From Haloechinothrix aidingensis (GTDB taxonomy: Bacteria; Actinomycetota; Actinomycetes; Mycobacteriales; Pseudonocardiaceae), in contig NZ_JACCKD010000004.1 in NCBI RefSeq assembly GCF_013450155.1, forward strand, positions 124,001-188,000: a stretch of DNA of 64,000 bases, written 5' to 3'. The position numbers and the translations under genes were made by a program. The notes beneath the pieces were generated by a model. That model saw nothing but the letters and a program-made list of their open reading frames with translations. It was not told the origin of the DNA and ran no database searches. Shown piece by piece: positions 57,444 to 64,000 of the stretch (its first letter is position 1; each line of letters opens with the position of its first letter).

Positions 57444-58235
57444 GACCAGGTGCGACATCCCGGCAGCGCGGAACTCGTCGAGCACGCGGCGAGGCAGGCC
57501 GGAGGTGTCCCCGACCACCAGTCCCGGGAGCAGCCCTGCCGCGTCCTCGGGCAGTACCGAGCTCGCCGCTCGCAGGTCACGGCGCAGCGCGGCGCCACCC
57601 CGCTGCCAGGAGGGTGCGTCGCTGAGCGTGGTTGGAGGCACATCGCCGGGCACACGAACCGTCGCGACCGCGAGCCTGCCGTCCCGCGGCAGCGCGAGGG
57701 CACCGGAGAGGGCGACCGTCTGTCCGGGCAGTAGCCGTGACCAGTGCTCGGCAGGCGCGAGCAGCACCACGCGCCCCGTGCTGTCCAGCCGCTCGCCGTG
57801 CACGACCGCGGCCTCCACCTGAGCAGTGAGCAGCACTGTCCCGGTTCCGTTCCGCTGGTGCGCCGCGCTGCCGGACCGGACGGGGCGGGGCCGCTCGCGG
57901 ACGGTGACCCGCGCGTGGACGGTCGCGGAGCGCTCGGCCTCGGCGTGCAGGGAGTCGTGTGTCGCCCCGTGCAGCCGGATGCCGAGCAGCACGGCGCTCA
58001 GCGCGCCGGCGAGCAGCAGCGCGACGGCCCCCGCGACGGCCCTCCCGTGCCGGGGACGTCGAGCCAGCACGGCGGCGGCCACGATCGCGGCGAGTGCGCC
58101 ACACACCAGGGCCCACCACCACGCGATCCGCAGCCCCAGCAGCGCGGCCAACCAGATCGTGCCGGCTGCGGGGACCAGCCGGAAGTCCTGCGCGGTGTGA
58201 TCCGGGGCGTCCGCGGCGGCAGGACCGCCGATCAT
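57433..58235 (-). pseudogene. comEC: ComEC, 5' part (interrupted by prophage)
   Basis: The N-terminal about 268 codons of ComEC, starting at ATG 58235 and overlapping comEA by 4 bp. It has membrane helices near residues 28-75 and the OB-fold-like region (ARVTVRERPRP, then RLLPGQTVALSGAL). The start of the competence domain follows (AAGLLPGLVVGDTSGLP, FRAAGMSHLVAVSG). The last host codons are the AVSG of the family signature HL(V/L)A(V/I)SGLHV. Three phage-encoded residues and a stop follow. The fragment lacks the channel helices and the nuclease-like domain, so it cannot transport DNA. Confidence 0.93.
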
Positions 58236-59239
58236 TCCACGGTGACCCTGTCCCGCAGGCTGTCCAACGTGCTCTCCCCGATCCCCTGAACCTCCCGCAG
58301 CTGCTCGACGGTGGTGAACTCACCATGGCGCTCACGCCACTCCACGATCCGGCCCGCGGTGACCTCTCCGACGCCCGGCAAGGTCTCCAGCCCGGCGGTG
58401 CTCGCGCCGTTCAGGTGGACCGGGCCGGATTCCTGGCCCGCCGTCCGCCGTCCGGGAGCGCTCGGTTCCGGCCCCATGCCGGGCGGGGTGGGCACCCCGA
58501 CGTAGATCTGCTCACCGTCGGTCAGCTGCCGCGCCAGGTTGATGTCCATGAGGTCGGCACCGGCTTCCTCGCCTCCGGCAGCCGCGACGGCGTCCGCGAC
58601 ACGTGACCCGGCTGGCACGGTGACCAGTCCCGGCTCGGCGACCTCCCCCACCACACTGATCACCAGGTCGGCCGCGCCGTCCCGGGGCTCGTCCCCGCCC
58701 GCACGCGCGTCGCGGTCCTCTGGAGTCCGTGCAGGCGAGGTCGGTACTACCTCCGCAGGACCATCACCCACGACCTCGCCGGGCCCGACCTCGCCGGGCC
58801 CGGACTCGCCTGGCCGGGACTCGACGTGCGCGGGAACGTGCTCCTGGCGCTCCTGGCCGCCGGACAGGGCCCACGCTGTCACGCTCAGCGCCCCCGCGAC
58901 GGCCACGACCGGGAGCAGCACGACCAGGACCGACGGGCGCCGCGGGCGGGAGCGCGGCGGCTCGGCGTCGGCGGAACCGCTCCCTCCCGGTGCCTGCCCG
59001 GCCCTGTCCCCGTTCCGTTCCCGGGAGCCGGACGGTATCCAGCGCTGCCGCGACCGCGTCGCCCATCGCGACACCAGGAGCGCGAGCCTGCCCGGCATCC
59101 GTGGGGTGACGAGTGCTGTCGCGGCGTCGGCATGCGTACCTGCCGGGTCCCGGCGCGGGGGCCTGCCGGTCAGTGCGGCCAACCGCTCTGCGGCCAGCTC
59201 GGACTGCGCGGGCGTACGTGGCGACGGTCCTGCTGTCAT
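58232..59239 (-). CDS. comEA: ComEA-type DNA receptor
   Basis: A 335-aa protein from ATG 59239. A long basic cytoplasmic N-terminus (about 1-100), one transmembrane helix (VLVVLLPVVAVAGALSVTAW) and a Pro/Glu-rich linker are followed by two domains. These are an SLBB-like domain (about 195-255, DLVISVVGEVAEPGLVTVP) and a C-terminal helix-hairpin-helix DNA-binding domain (LNGASTAGLETLPGVGEVTA). It delivers DNA to ComEC, whose gene directly follows with a 4-bp overlap. It is intact, although its partner is disrupted. Confidence 0.92.
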   Translation of the reverse strand: MTAGPSPRTPAQSELAAERLAALTGRPPRRDPAGTHADAATALVTPRMPGRLALLVSRWATRSRQRWIPSGSRERNGDRAGQAPGGSGSADAEPPRSRPRRPSVLVVLLPVVAVAGALSVTAWALSGGQERQEHVPAHVESRPGESGPGEVGPGEVVGDGPAEVVPTSPARTPEDRDARAGGDEPRDGAADLVISVVGEVAEPGLVTVPAGSRVADAVAAAGGEEAGADLMDINLARQLTDGEQIYVGVPTPPGMGPEPSAPGRRTAGQESGPVHLNGASTAGLETLPGVGEVTAGRIVEWRERHGEFTTVEQLREVQGIGESTLDSLRDRVTVE

Positions 59240-59328
59240 CTCGGGCACGGGCACGACAGTAGGCCGCGCCCGGCCCGCTACCCATCGGCTTCCGCCGCGC
59301 CTGTGGACAACCCCCACCCCGTGGACAT

Positions 59329-59381
59329 GTGCTGAATGACGCTGTCAGTCCACGAGACGGCCTGACAGCGTCATTCAGCAC
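59329..59381. repeat. Long palindrome, copy 1 (GCTGAATGACGCT family)
   Basis: A perfect 20-bp stem (gtgctgaatgacgctgtcag at 59329-59348, partner 59362-59381) with a 13-nt loop. The stop codon of the next gene (59371) lies in its right arm. A second, related palindrome is at 63173-63222. It could act as a terminator, but its recurrence suggests a dispersed repeat. Confidence 0.85.
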
Positions 59382-60399
59382 GAAACCAGTGTGCGAGCTG
59401 GGCGTGGTCGGATGCCATGTTCCGCAGCTCCTGGTAGGCGCGCATCGCGGGGCCGAGCTCGTCGTTGCGCCGTTTGACCAGGATCAGGCACCAGATCAGC
59501 GACGCAAGGCAGGGAACCGCGGCGATCCCGCTCACCGCGAACACGATGTGCAGGCTCTCGTCGAAGTGCCCGTACAGCAGCCAGGCCAGCGGAGGAGTCA
59601 CCACGACGAGCAAGGACAGCGCCGACACGTTCGCCAGGATCTTGATCCGTTTCTGCCAGGCGAGGTACCGCTCGCGGACGCGCCGGAGGTTCGTCTCGTC
59701 CAGCGGATCGAAACCCAGCCTGCGGTGCAGCTCGGCGGCGCGGTCGGCCACACGCCGGTACGAACGCAGCGCATCGAACCCGCCCGCGTCACCGGGTCCG
59801 GCCATTGTGGATCCCGATCCGGGGCCGCGCCCCTCGAGAAACGCGCCGTCGCTCGGCTGGACCGCGGCAACCCCCTCCGGTTTGATGATCATGCCGTTGC
59901 GCGGCGCGTCGAACGCCGTCCCGCACACCTGCCAGCCGGCGGCGTGTACGTACGCGCCGATCTCCTCGGCCGGGACGTTGATGTAGTCGTTGACGTCGAG
60001 CCAGTACGTGCCGTTCACGCCCGGACGCGCGGCGGCGAGCTCGTCGCGCAACCGTGTCCGCGCATCGACCGCGCCTCCCGCCTCCGCCGGTGCGGCCCTG
60101 CGGAAGCGCAACCGCCACACGCTCGCGTCGACGTGCTCGTCGACGTAGCGCCACCCCTGCCTGCCGAGCAGTTCGATCAACTCGTACCTGGGCACCTCCC
60201 GGTAGGCGACCCGGTCGAGCTCCAGGAGCGAACCCTGTGCCTGGCCGTGCACCGACCACAGCGACTCCAGCTGCCGCGTGCGGGCACGCCGGCGTGCCCG
60301 CACGCCACCGTCACGTCCGGTGGCACCGAGATGGAACAGGGCACCCAGAGACACCGCGTTCAGCGTGACTGCCACGCCGAGCAGCACTGTGTAGAGCAT
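59371..60399 (-). CDS. Membrane protein of unknown function, 342 aa
   Basis: From ATG 60399. An N-terminal helix (MLYTVLLGVAVTLNAVSLGA), a large cytoplasmic-type region with no recognised fold and two C-terminal helices (NVSALSLLVVVTPPLAWLLYG and LHIVFAVSGIAAVPCLASLI). It lies in one leftward cluster with WXG-like genes, so it may belong to that secretion-linked unit. No family recognised. Confidence 0.65.
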   Translation of the reverse strand: MLYTVLLGVAVTLNAVSLGALFHLGATGRDGGVRARRRARTRQLESLWSVHGQAQGSLLELDRVAYREVPRYELIELLGRQGWRYVDEHVDASVWRLRFRRAAPAEAGGAVDARTRLRDELAAARPGVNGTYWLDVNDYINVPAEEIGAYVHAAGWQVCGTAFDAPRNGMIIKPEGVAAVQPSDGAFLEGRGPGSGSTMAGPGDAGGFDALRSYRRVADRAAELHRRLGFDPLDETNLRRVRERYLAWQKRIKILANVSALSLLVVVTPPLAWLLYGHFDESLHIVFAVSGIAAVPCLASLIWCLILVKRRNDELGPAMRAYQELRNMASDHAQLAHWFRAE

Positions 60400-60403
60400 C
60401 CCG

Positions 60404-60691
60404 TCACCCGGCCCGGTCCGGCGCGAAACCCATGGGGCCGAGGCGCCGGTGTCCCGGCGCACGCCCCGTGTAGCGCAACCCGCGGCTCGCCGCCAGTTCC
60501 TTGACCATGTGTTCGGAGAGCGGGTAACACGACGCCACGTCCACCGCGCACCCCGACGGTCGGTACTGCTCCTCGAACGCGGCGAGCCCCGCCCGCAGCG
60601 ACCGCCTACGCAGCCGGTACCTGTCGATATAGCCGTACAGGGCGATCGCTGGTAGGACCGCGAAACCCAGGACGGTCAGGACCGCTTCCAC
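60404..60691 (-). CDS. Small membrane protein, 95 aa
   Basis: GTG 60691 with aggtgagg upstream. A helix (EAVLTVLGFAVLPAIALYGYI), then a basic and a cysteine-containing segment. It ends 4 bp before the next gene; the pair probably works together. Function unknown. Confidence 0.6.
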   Translation of the reverse strand: MEAVLTVLGFAVLPAIALYGYIDRYRLRRRSLRAGLAAFEEQYRPSGCAVDVASCYPLSEHMVKELAASRGLRYTGRAPGHRRLGPMGFAPDRAG

Positions 60692-60742
60692 AACCTCACC
60701 TTCCTGCCGTTGTCGCACATCGCGCTGCCCGCTACCGCCGGC

Positions 60743-61408
60743 TCAGCCGAGCACGGCCGCGATCGGCGAGCCACCGTCCTCCGAGGGCGCCGTGAACGAC
60801 ACGCTGTGCGCGACATCGTTCAGCACCGCAGCGTAGTAGCTCCATTCCGGAAGGCACTGGCTCGATATCCCGAACACGGCGATCTTCCGGTTGCCCGGTA
60901 ACGGCAGGACGACCTGGGCCTGCCGTACCCGGTGGGACCGCGGTCGGCTCCGGCCGTCCACCGTGTACGGCAGGTGCACGTCGACCTCTTCGCCGACCAG
61001 TACCGCCCGACCCGCGGGGAACTCGGCGAAGGCCACCTCACGCGGCGAGCCGGGCATCCGCAGGCCGTCCGCGACCGCGATCAACGGCTGCTCGGCATCG
61101 AGGTTGGCTTCCCGCACGCACACGGTGAGCTGGGCCGTGCTGAGCCGCGGGGGTTCGGTCTCCGAACGCACGAGGCAGGTGGCGGCATAGATCGCACCCT
61201 GTTCCCGCAGCTCACCGATCATGACTTCCTGTTGCAGGACGAGGTTGCCGCACTGTTCCGGCGTCGCTCCCCGCAACGTCGAGGTGAACCGGGCGAAGGA
61301 GCGCCGCACACGCTCCGCAGGGTCACCGTCCAGATCGATCTCCTGGAAGACCTCGGGGACGGAGAAGTAGAGAGGGGTCCCGCCCACCTCGCCCGTCGCC
61401 CCCGTCAC
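60743..61408 (-). CDS. T7SS-cluster cytoplasmic protein, 221 aa
   Basis: A soluble alpha/beta protein (GTPLYFSVPEVFQEIDLD, then LREQGAIYAATCLVRS). The start overlaps the upstream T7SS-type gene by 4 bp, a strong sign of a functional pair. A chaperone or immunity role is possible, by analogy with other secreted WXG substrates, but I recognise no family. Confidence 0.6.
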   Translation of the reverse strand: MTGATGEVGGTPLYFSVPEVFQEIDLDGDPAERVRRSFARFTSTLRGATPEQCGNLVLQQEVMIGELREQGAIYAATCLVRSETEPPRLSTAQLTVCVREANLDAEQPLIAVADGLRMPGSPREVAFAEFPAGRAVLVGEEVDVHLPYTVDGRSRPRSHRVRQAQVVLPLPGNRKIAVFGISSQCLPEWSYYAAVLNDVAHSVSFTAPSEDGGSPIAAVLG

Positions 61409-62586
61409 CGCGCCGCTCCGATCCCGTTGAGTATCGCCGCGGACACCTTTCCGGTGCCGTCCACGGTGTCGTCGTCACTGGCTCCGGCACCGGCAGCAGG
61501 CACCCCGAGCGCGGAGACCGCCACGTCGACCTTGCCGTCCGGCAGCGCGTCGTCCGCGACGGCCTTGAGCGCACCGCGCATGCCGCCTGATGCATTGACG
61601 GCGCCGTTCGTCGGGAGGCTGCCTGCCGCGTCGAGTCCTTGGGAGAGCGTTCGAGCGCCGTCGGTTGCCGCGTCGGCCGTCCGGAAGACACCCTTGGCCC
61701 CGCGTACCGCGGCACCGACGCCGGGCACCATGCCCAGCGCGTCGCCACCAAGACCGACCCAGGCCATCGGGTCGTCCCAGCTGCCGTTGAGCGCCATGTC
61801 GGTGGCGTTCGCCGCGAGCGCGACACCACCCGCCACCAGAGCCACCGGCCCCATGACCGGTGCGAGTACCGGAATACACGCGAGCAGCCCCGCGACCGCG
61901 GCGACGATGCCCGCGATATCGCCGACCGCGCCGATCACATCCTTGAACGCGTCACCCAAGCGTTCGAATCGGCCGACGTCCGGGGCGATCGCTCCGGCAT
62001 CGTTCAACGCCGCCGCGCACCGCCTGCCGTCCTCGCGCCAGCTCTCCAGCACATCGTCCCTGGCTTCCTTGCGCAGGTCCTCGATGCGGTCCGCGAGGTC
62101 GTCGGCCTTCCTACGCGCGTTCTCGTACGCCCCGCCGGCCGCGCTGTCGTGCGGGTACGCCCGCCAGTCGTGCCACGTTCGCCTGACGTCGTCGTTGGCG
62201 ATGTCAAGCTTGCCAAGCAGGTCCTGTATCGCGCGCTCGATCTCGGCACGCCGGCGCTGGTGTCCACGGAGCTGGTCCGCCCAGACGTCCAGCGCGTTGC
62301 CCGCCTTCTCGAGTGATTCGCGCGCCTTGTCGAGGTAGCCGGGCAGATCGTCCAATCTCTCGGTGAAGGCGTCCGCGGCTTCCCCACACCACACGCCCTC
62401 GCGGCCGCGAACGATCGAGCTCAACGAGTCGTAGGCGCGTCCGGCGCATTCGGCCGTGTCGAGAATCTGCCGTGCGAGCTCACCGACCACACCCACATCC
62501 CCGTGCGCCGGGTCGAACCCGATCCCGGGGTAGTCATCTACGTCGAGTGGCGTTCCATGAGGACGCTGCCCGGGCGAAAGAGTCAT
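61405..62586 (-). CDS. Putative T7SS-secreted protein, 393 aa
   Basis: The N-terminal 170 residues are a four-helix WXG-like/T7SS-signal domain (GREGVWCGEAADAFTERL contains W-C-G; LDVWADQLRGHQRRRAEIE follows). A central glycine/alanine hydrophobic region lies at about 215-270 (IAGIVAAVAGLLACIPVLAP). The C-terminal about 110 residues lack a toxin motif I can recognise. Such central hydrophobic stretches are typical of LXG/polymorphic substrates. The following 4-bp-overlapping gene may be its partner. Confidence 0.75.
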   Translation of the reverse strand: MTLSPGQRPHGTPLDVDDYPGIGFDPAHGDVGVVGELARQILDTAECAGRAYDSLSSIVRGREGVWCGEAADAFTERLDDLPGYLDKARESLEKAGNALDVWADQLRGHQRRRAEIERAIQDLLGKLDIANDDVRRTWHDWRAYPHDSAAGGAYENARRKADDLADRIEDLRKEARDDVLESWREDGRRCAAALNDAGAIAPDVGRFERLGDAFKDVIGAVGDIAGIVAAVAGLLACIPVLAPVMGPVALVAGGVALAANATDMALNGSWDDPMAWVGLGGDALGMVPGVGAAVRGAKGVFRTADAATDGARTLSQGLDAAGSLPTNGAVNASGGMRGALKAVADDALPDGKVDVAVSALGVPAAGAGASDDDTVDGTGKVSAAILNGIGAAR

Positions 62587-62673
62587 ACTGCTCCGCGTTT
62601 CGTGCTCACTGGTACGGTGCCGGCGTCAGGCCCGTACCGTCGTCGGATCAATGGACATGCCGCACACGTACCG

Positions 62674-62997
62674 TCAGCCGAATCCCGCGGCCGTCTCGTC
62701 CAGGCTGGACGAGAGTTCCTGCTCGAACTCCGCGTAGGTCTGCCTGGCGTCCTCGAGGCCCTTCCGCACGCCGTCGAGGGCCTTGTTGATCTTGTAGAGA
62801 CCGTCCTCCCAGTCATCCTGGAAGTCGTTCGCAGCGTCGTTCAGCTCCCGCGGACCGAGCGCGCCCTCGCCGGTACCCATATAGCCCGCGCCGTGCTGCG
62901 ACAGCCGGGCCGTCGCGTCGTCGATATCCTCGACGACACGATCGAGGTCATCGCCCAACCGTGCGAGCCCCGTGATACTCACGCTGATATCGACCAC
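62674..62997 (-). CDS. WXG100/ESAT-6-like small protein
   Basis: A 107-aa helical hairpin protein from GTG 62997 (ATG 63015 is an alternative). The turn between helices lies near GTGEGALGPRELND, and the second half is DFQDDWEDGLYKINKALDGV, then ARQTYAEFEQEL. The size and order before a T7SS-signal protein fit a secreted partner. The canonical W-x-G is replaced by a less typical turn, so the assignment is moderate. Confidence 0.7.
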   Translation of the reverse strand: MVDISVSITGLARLGDDLDRVVEDIDDATARLSQHGAGYMGTGEGALGPRELNDAANDFQDDWEDGLYKINKALDGVRKGLEDARQTYAEFEQELSSSLDETAAGFG

Positions 62998-63172
62998 AAG
63001 CCCTCCACCATGCATACCCGTGCTGGCGCTACCCCGGCTCGATGCTGGAAACGCCCGCAGGCGACGGACATCCGCCGGATCGATCCGCGAGAAGCTCCCC
63101 ACTCGGCGCGGCGCGGATCGAACCTTAGCATGATCATCTTCCGCGCACGCCGCATTCGCCGACAATCGCCCG

Positions 63173-63222
63173 CGCTGAATGACGCTTTAGTCCATCTCGT
63201 GGGCTGAGAGCGTCATTCAGCG
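63173..63222. repeat. Long palindrome, copy 2 (GCTGAATGACGCT family)
   Basis: The left arm is cgctgaatgacgctttag (63173-63190) and the right arm ctgagagcgtcattcagcg (63204-63222). The outer 14 bp pair perfectly. Shares both arms and the inner agtcc with copy 1 at 59329-59381. The degV stop (63217-63219) is inside the right arm, as the stop of the gene at 59371 is inside copy 1. Confidence 0.8.
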
Positions 63223-64000
63223 GTCCTCGTGGCGCTGCACGACTATACCGAGCGCGCCGGGGCCGGTGTGCGCACCGATCACCGCGCCGAGTTCGGTGAC
63301 CACACAGCGCTCCGCGTTCGGCAGCCGTTCACGGAGCTGCCGGGCCACCTGCTCGGCGCGTTCCGGGCGGGCGAGATGGTGCACGGCGAGCTCGACACGC
63401 CCCGCGCCCGCCGCTTGGGCCGCGAGGTCCACCAGCCGCGAGACCGCCCTTCCCATGGTGCGCACCTTCTCCAACGGCACGATCCTGCCCTGCTCGATGT
63501 GCAGCAGCGGTTTGACGGCGAGCGCGGTCCCGAAGAACGCCGCCGCGGAGCCGATGCGGCCGCCCCTGCGCAGGTACTCGAGCGTCTCGACGGCGAAGAC
63601 CGTGCGAGACCGGTCCGACGTCGACACCGCGGCGGCCTCGACGCCCTCGGCGTCTTCCCCGGCAGCGGAGGCTTGCGCCGCCGCGATCGCCGCGAAGCCC
63701 AGCCCCATCGCCGTGGTGCGCGCGTCCACGACCCGGACCCGATCCGGATCGACCTCGCCCGCCGCGCGGACAGCCGCACCCCACGTCCCGGACAGCTCAC
63801 TGGAGATGTGCACCGAAACCACCGCGTCCGCACCACCGTCCAGGGCCTGCCGGTACACGCGGGCCAGTTCCTCCGGCGTGGGCATGGACGTCGTGACGGT
63901 GCTCTTCCGCCGCAGCGCCGCGACCAGCTCGGCCGAGCCGATATCGTGCCCGTCCAGCCAGGACGCATCGTCGATGAGCACGTAGAGCGGCACGACCGTG
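63217..64000 (-). CDS. DegV family fatty-acid-binding protein, 5' end beyond window
   Basis: The stop is at 63217 and the frame runs open to the window edge, so the first about 20 residues are missing. PLYVLIDDASWLDGHDIGSAEL, STVTTSMPTPEELARVYRQA and SVHISSELSGTWGAAVRAA are the DegV signatures, with SGT binding the fatty-acid head group. VETLEYLRRGGRIG and a C-terminal GAVIGAHTGPGALGIV follow. Probably FakB-like, handing fatty acids to a kinase. It completes the conserved order degV-comEA-comEC-holA. Confidence 0.93.
   Translation of the reverse strand, partial: TVVPLYVLIDDASWLDGHDIGSAELVAALRRKSTVTTSMPTPEELARVYRQALDGGADAVVSVHISSELSGTWGAAVRAAGEVDPDRVRVVDARTTAMGLGFAAIAAAQASAAGEDAEGVEAAAVSTSDRSRTVFAVETLEYLRRGGRIGSAAAFFGTALAVKPLLHIEQGRIVPLEKVRTMGRAVSRLVDLAAQAAGAGRVELAVHHLARPERAEQVARQLRERLPNAERCVVTELGAVIGAHTGPGALGIVVQRHEDR

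Overview
The window is high-GC DNA from an actinomycete, most likely of the Pseudonocardiaceae type. The signs are near-universal G/C third positions, frequent GTG starts, ATGA/GTGA gene overlaps, the lepA-rpsT-holA-comEC-comEA-degV neighbourhood, WXG-like type VII secretion genes and an S-box (SAM-I) riboswitch before threonine synthase. The genus is inferred only from gene content.

Chromosome, left (1-17189): an assimilatory sulfate-reduction operon (sulfite reductase end, small zinc-ribbon protein, cysH, cysD, cysN, sirohydrochlorin chelatase), an enoyl-CoA hydratase, an orphan barstar, a quinone-oxidoreductase-like MDR enzyme, an alpha/beta hydrolase, nitronate monooxygenase, lepA, a VOC protein, an EamA transporter, rpsT, holA, and thrC under a SAM riboswitch. 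The 3' half of comEC follows.

Prophage (17190-57443, about 40.2 kb): a complete-looking siphovirus prophage has split comEC inside the codons for its signature AVSG(LHV) motif. An 11-bp core (ccggagacggc) is repeated at both junctions, and a 487-aa large serine integrase starts 23 bp from the right junction. Left arm (17.2-21.4 kb): an MmpS-like secreted/membrane cargo gene, an XRE-DUF5753/DUF397 pair, a run of tiny CxxC proteins and a BRO/KilAC antirepressor. Late operon (40.3 down to 21.8 kb, minus strand): TerS, TerL, portal-MuF fusion, prohead protease, capsid, head-tail connectors, tail tube, tail chaperones with a programmed -1 frameshift site (GGGAAAC), a short tape measure, tail proteins, M15 endolysin, holin and a fibre-like protein, ended by a strong terminator. 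Upstream lie an HNH nuclease, a zinc-finger P-loop kinase, a lipoprotein that could exclude superinfecting phage, and several accessory genes. Early operon (53.4 down to 43.7 kb, minus strand): about 28 small, overlapping genes, many of them zinc ribbons, with WhiB, a DnaQ-like exonuclease, an internal tyrosine recombinase and a winged-helix initiator whose own coding sequence carries iterons and a perfect DnaA box. Immunity region (53.8-55.2 kb): two divergent HTH regulators around three related operator-like sites. The integrase ends the element.

Chromosome, right (57444-64000): the 5' half of comEC, comEA, four genes around a WXG-like/T7SS-signal pair, and degV (cut by the window edge). 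A repeated palindrome (GCTGAATGACGCT...AGCGTCATTCAGC) sits on each side of the T7SS block.

The central biological story is a switchable comEC lesion. While the phage is integrated the DNA-uptake channel cannot be made whole; precise excision would restore it. This parallels comK phages of Listeria, but targets the channel gene itself.
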